DNA from: Streptomyces albidoflavus
Lineage (GTDB): Bacteria > Actinomycetota > Actinomycetes > Streptomycetales > Streptomycetaceae
Assembly (NCBI RefSeq): GCF_000719955.1
Contig: NZ_JOII01000006.1
Location: forward strand, 186,001 to 250,000
Reading direction: 5' to 3'
Length of the DNA stretch: 64,000 bases
Shown in pieces: positions 61,278-64,000 of the stretch (positions within the stretch are counted from its first letter, which is position 1; the number at the start of each line of letters is the position of its first letter). Below the pieces are notes generated by a model. That model saw nothing but the letters and a program-made list of their open reading frames with translations. It was not told the origin of the DNA and did no database searches. The position numbers and the translations under genes are program-made.

Positions 61278-62720
61278 TCACCGGTCGCGCCCGGTGCCGG
61301 GCGGCGGCGTCCAGGCCGCCCCGTCCACCGGCGGCGGGAGCAGCCCGCCGAGCCCCTTCACCGTGTACGCGCAGTCCGTGTACGTGTAGCCGGGCTCGAT
61401 CCTGGCACCCGAGGAGTGGTTGCGCACCGTGTCGGTGGACGAGCCCCGCTTGTACAGGAAGTGGTACTCGCCCGCCGGGAGCGAGAGCCGCTGCTTCGGG
61501 TACGACGTGCTCTTGTCCTTGCAGGCCCCGGCCTTGCCCGCCGCCACACTGTCGTACGCCTTGCACCCCGCGCACGCCTTCAGCGTGAGGCGGCCGGTGA
61601 CCGGGCCGGTGTAGAGAATCTCCACCGTGCCGGGCCCGCCGTTGGAGACGACCAGCTCCATCCGGGTGCCGCCCGGGGACTTGGCCGGCGGCAGCTTCCG
61701 CCCGGCCGCCGGGCGCTCCTCGGCGATCTCGGCCGCGATGGCCGCCTTGCGGGCCTTGTCGCGGTTCTTGTTGCCCTTGTAGGTGTCGGCGAAGTCGGTG
61801 AAGGTCTCGGCGGCCTCGCTGAACTTCCCGTCCTCGAACTCCTCGACCCCGCAGGAGTACGTGCCCTTCTCCACCCCCGAGCGGGCCTTGTCCGAGACGC
61901 CGGAGACCGACTCCCCGGGCAGCTTCCCGGCCAGCGCGTCGAGGGCCCGCAGCCGGGAGGTGTTGTCGCAGGCGTCGTCGGGGAGCGCGCCGGACCGCTC
62001 GGAGACCTCGGTCAGCAGCGCCGGGCCGACCTGCCCGGCCTCCTTCGACTCGGGGAACTCCTCGAAGAGCGCGGTCAGATGGTCGCCGCCGGTGCCGGCC
62101 TGACCCTGGCCGACCAGGTCCATGCCGCAGGTGTACAAGGCGTCCGCCAGCGGCTTGTCCGGCCAGGTGGCCAGCTTGCCGAGCGCCTGCTCGCCCACCG
62201 AGTCCGGCAGCTCGCGCAGATAGGTCAGCGGCTCGATCGCCTCGCAGTGGTCGTCCTCGCGGTAGGGGGTGGCCACCGACTCGTAGAGCGCCTCCAGCTT
62301 CGCCGGCACCTTCTTCGCCGCCCGCCGCTCCGGATGGTCCGCCGCCAGGCCCGCGTACCCCTCGACCGCCCGGGTGTACTCCTTCTTCCCGGCGGCGAAC
62401 CCGGCCCGCCCGGCGGCCCGTTCGGCCAGCGCGTCGGTCTTCGCCAGCCGCTCCAGCAGCATCTCCTCGACCGCCTCGTCCCGGGCGCTCTCGTACGCCA
62501 CCGCGCCGCCGGCCGGGACCGCCAGCAGCACCAGGCCGAGCCCCAGCACCAGCGCCGGGCGGGGCCACCCGCGTAGCGGCCGGCGCAGCGCGCGGCGCGC
62601 CGCGTCGGCGGCGGCCAGCACCGCGACCGCCGCCCACGCCGCGACGAGGAGACCGGGCACCCCCTCCGGGCTCGCCGGGAGGGCGGCGACGAGCAGCCCC
62701 GCCGTCGCCGCCACGCACAC
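61278..62720 (-). CDS. Membrane protein with extracellular repeat region (start uncertain)
   Basis: At least 480 residues are encoded. The N-terminal part has two to three membrane helices and the rest is an extracellular helical region rich in charged residues, with several Cys pairs, resembling TPR-like repeats. The frame stays open upstream of the first GTG (62720) through Pro-rich codons to about 62990. That extension is probably real because a membrane helix continues into it, but it has no ATG, GTG or TTG. The G18 and G11 runs within it may be sequencing artefacts that hide the start. I do not recognise a family. Confidence 0.7.
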   Translation of the reverse strand: MCVAATAGLLVAALPASPEGVPGLLVAAWAAVAVLAAADAARRALRRPLRGWPRPALVLGLGLVLLAVPAGGAVAYESARDEAVEEMLLERLAKTDALAERAAGRAGFAAGKKEYTRAVEGYAGLAADHPERRAAKKVPAKLEALYESVATPYREDDHCEAIEPLTYLRELPDSVGEQALGKLATWPDKPLADALYTCGMDLVGQGQAGTGGDHLTALFEEFPESKEAGQVGPALLTEVSERSGALPDDACDNTSRLRALDALAGKLPGESVSGVSDKARSGVEKGTYSCGVEEFEDGKFSEAAETFTDFADTYKGNKNRDKARKAAIAAEIAEERPAAGRKLPPAKSPGGTRMELVVSNGGPGTVEILYTGPVTGRLTLKACAGCKAYDSVAAGKAGACKDKSTSYPKQRLSLPAGEYHFLYKRGSSTDTVRNHSSGARIEPGYTYTDCAYTVKGLGGLLPPPVDGAAWTPPPGTGRDR

Positions 62721-62916
62721 ACCGGCCGGCAGCCACTGGCGCAGCGCCAGGTAACCGAGGCCGAGCCCGCTCAGGTTGAGGACCCCGGCGCCGACCGCGC
62801 GCAGAGCGTCCGGGGGACCCGGCGGAGGGCCGGGCGGCGGCGGGGGAACGGCGCCCGGCGGGGGCGGCGGAGGCCAGGCGTCGCCCGGCGGCCCGGCGGG
62901 CGGCGGCGGGGCGGCC

Positions 62917-62954
62917 GGGGGGGGGGGGGGGGGGACCGGGGGCGGGGGGGGGGG
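62917..62954. repeat. G18 and G11 homopolymer runs
   Basis: Eighteen consecutive G (62917-62934), a short break and then eleven (62944-62954) lie between the large membrane protein and the decarboxylase. On the minus strand they encode a Pro run. Such tracts are prone to length errors, so frames across them should not be trusted. Confidence 0.85.
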
Positions 62955-62982
62955 CCGCCGCCCGGACGGGTGCGGCCCCGGG

Positions 62983-64000
62983 TCAGTGGTGGAAGCCGGG
63001 CTGCCGGGCCGCGCGGCGGTCGCCGTGGCTCAGCCGTTCCACCGCCTCCCGCAGGTCCTCGGCGAGGAGCATGATCTTGTCGTACCCGATCCCGTGGCGG
63101 ACCAGGACCCGCTGCACCACCGTCTCCTGCCGGTCGGCGGGGAGCGGATAGGCGGGCACCTGCCAGCCGCGCAGCCGCAGCAGTTCGGTGACGTCGTACA
63201 GGGTGAAGCCGGCGGAGTCGGGGTCGGTCAGCGTCCAGGAGACGGCGGGCAGCGCGCCCTGCCCGTCGTACAGCAGGGTGAACGGTCCCAGCTCGGCCAC
63301 CTTCGCGGCGAGGGCGCGGGCGGTGCGGCCGCAGGAGTCGAGGACCGCCCGGTAGCCCTCGCGGCCCAGCCGCAGCAGGTTGTAGTACTGGGCGACGACC
63401 TCGCCGCCGGGCCGGGAGAAGTTCAGCGCGAAGGTCGGCATCTTCCCGCCGAGGTAGTCCACGTCGAAGACGAGTTCCTCCGGGAGCAGGTCCCGGTGGC
63501 GCCAGACCACCCAGCCCACGCCGAGCGGCGCCATGCCGTACTTGTGGCCGGAGGCGTTGACCGAGGCGACCCGCTCCAGCCGGAAGTCCCACACCACGTC
63601 CGGGTGGACGAAGGGCGCGACGAACCCGCCGCTCGCCGCGTCCACGTGCAGCGGCACGTCCAGACCCGTGTCGCGCTGCACCGCGTCCAGTTCGGCGGCC
63701 AGCTCGGCCACCGGCTCGTAGTCGCAGGTGTAGGTGACGCCGAGGATCGCCACCACGCCGATGGTGTGCTCGTCGACGTGGGCGCGGAGCTGGTGCGGGC
63801 GCAGCCCCGTCGCCCCCTCCTCCAGCGGGACCTGGCGCAGCTCCACGTCGAAGTAGCGGGCGAACTTCTCCCAGCAGACCTGGACCGGGCCGCAGACCAG
63901 GTTCGGCCGGTCGGCCGGCTTGCCCGCCGCCTCCCGCGCCTTGCGCCACCGCCACTTCAGCGCCAGCCCGCCGAGCATCGCCGCCTCGCTCGACCCGGTG
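62983..64000 (-). CDS. Glutamate decarboxylase (C-terminal part)
   Basis: The frame runs off the right end; about 338 residues are present. The PLP-dependent decarboxylase features are all visible: H-V-D-A-A-S-G-G-F-V near 115, the PLP lysine in A-S-G-H-K-Y-G near 142 and G-V-G-W-V-V-W-R. This is the glutamate decarboxylase-type motif set, giving GABA and consuming a proton. The C-terminal end (P-G-F-H-H) lacks the extended acid-resistance tail of E. coli GadB. The N-terminal third lies outside the window. Confidence 0.9.
   Translation of the reverse strand, partial: TGSSEAAMLGGLALKWRWRKAREAAGKPADRPNLVCGPVQVCWEKFARYFDVELRQVPLEEGATGLRPHQLRAHVDEHTIGVVAILGVTYTCDYEPVAELAAELDAVQRDTGLDVPLHVDAASGGFVAPFVHPDVVWDFRLERVASVNASGHKYGMAPLGVGWVVWRHRDLLPEELVFDVDYLGGKMPTFALNFSRPGGEVVAQYYNLLRLGREGYRAVLDSCGRTARALAAKVAELGPFTLLYDGQGALPAVSWTLTDPDSAGFTLYDVTELLRLRGWQVPAYPLPADRQETVVQRVLVRHGIGYDKIMLLAEDLREAVERLSHGDRRAARQPGFHH

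Overview
The window is high-GC actinobacterial DNA. Gene density, frequent GTG starts, four-base GTGA overlaps between genes, and a type A RNase P RNA beside an RNase HI/acid phosphatase fusion, an LPFR-motif small protein and many two-gene fusions all point to a Streptomyces chromosome, in a conserved core-like stretch. I see no insertion sequence, prophage, CRISPR array, integrase or rRNA. Both ends cut a gene: a membrane protein N-terminus at the left and a glutamate decarboxylase at the right.

Left part (1-17.6 kb): mostly single-gene units. They are a DUF4097-like lipoprotein, tRNA-Val(TAC), DUF2277, a DedA membrane protein, a Cu/Zn SOD-like secreted protein, DoxX, a PhoD-like phosphatase, a secreted HNH nuclease, a SnoaL-like protein, a HAD phosphatase, a peptidoglycan-binding membrane protein, a 14-TM efflux pump fused to a winged helix, a GNAT, an ABM monooxygenase, a serpin, a GT87/PAP2 fusion and a small secreted transglycosylase. 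Several pairs converge on strong shared hairpin terminators.

Vitamin B12 block (17.6-24 kb, minus strand): a cobalamin riboswitch leads a five-gene, partly overlapping operon. It encodes a secreted, C-terminally anchored alpha/alpha-toroid protein, a second secreted anchored protein, EcfT, a fused double EcfA ATPase and an S component. The best reading is a corrinoid importer with surface capture proteins that resemble the alpha domain of intrinsic factor in outline. Diverging from it (24.0-27.2 kb, plus strand) is a tightly coupled glycosyltransferase-methyltransferase-toroid operon of unknown product.

Middle (27-42 kb): a glycine/glutamine-rich membrane protein, an amidase with a methyltransferase, an MFS pump with a C-terminal carboxypeptidase-regulatory-like domain, a CoA-transferase/glutaryl-CoA dehydrogenase-like pair, a membrane protein and another MFS pump. 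These are followed by a five-gene minus-strand operon, ABC ATPase-permease-histidine kinase-VOC protein-response regulator.

Right part (42-64 kb): two very small genes (54 and 42 aa), the Nif3/zinc-ribbon/RNase HI-phosphatase operon (the zinc-ribbon gene appears to start at CTG), KDPG aldolase, YaaA and rnpB. A VTC polyphosphate polymerase-DUF4956-CotH kinase operon follows, then an ATP-grasp-like protein, an FMN reductase with its HxlR regulator, and an Acg-type nitroreductase behind a DevR/DosR-like box. The end holds propionyl-CoA synthetase, a methyltransferase, PhzF, a lamin-tail secreted protein, an SDR, a large membrane protein whose start is obscured by G18/G11 runs, and the decarboxylase.

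The three loci most worth attention as possibly undescribed systems are the B12-riboswitch operon with its two surface proteins, the VTC-DUF4956-CotH operon, and the glycosyltransferase-methyltransferase-toroid operon.
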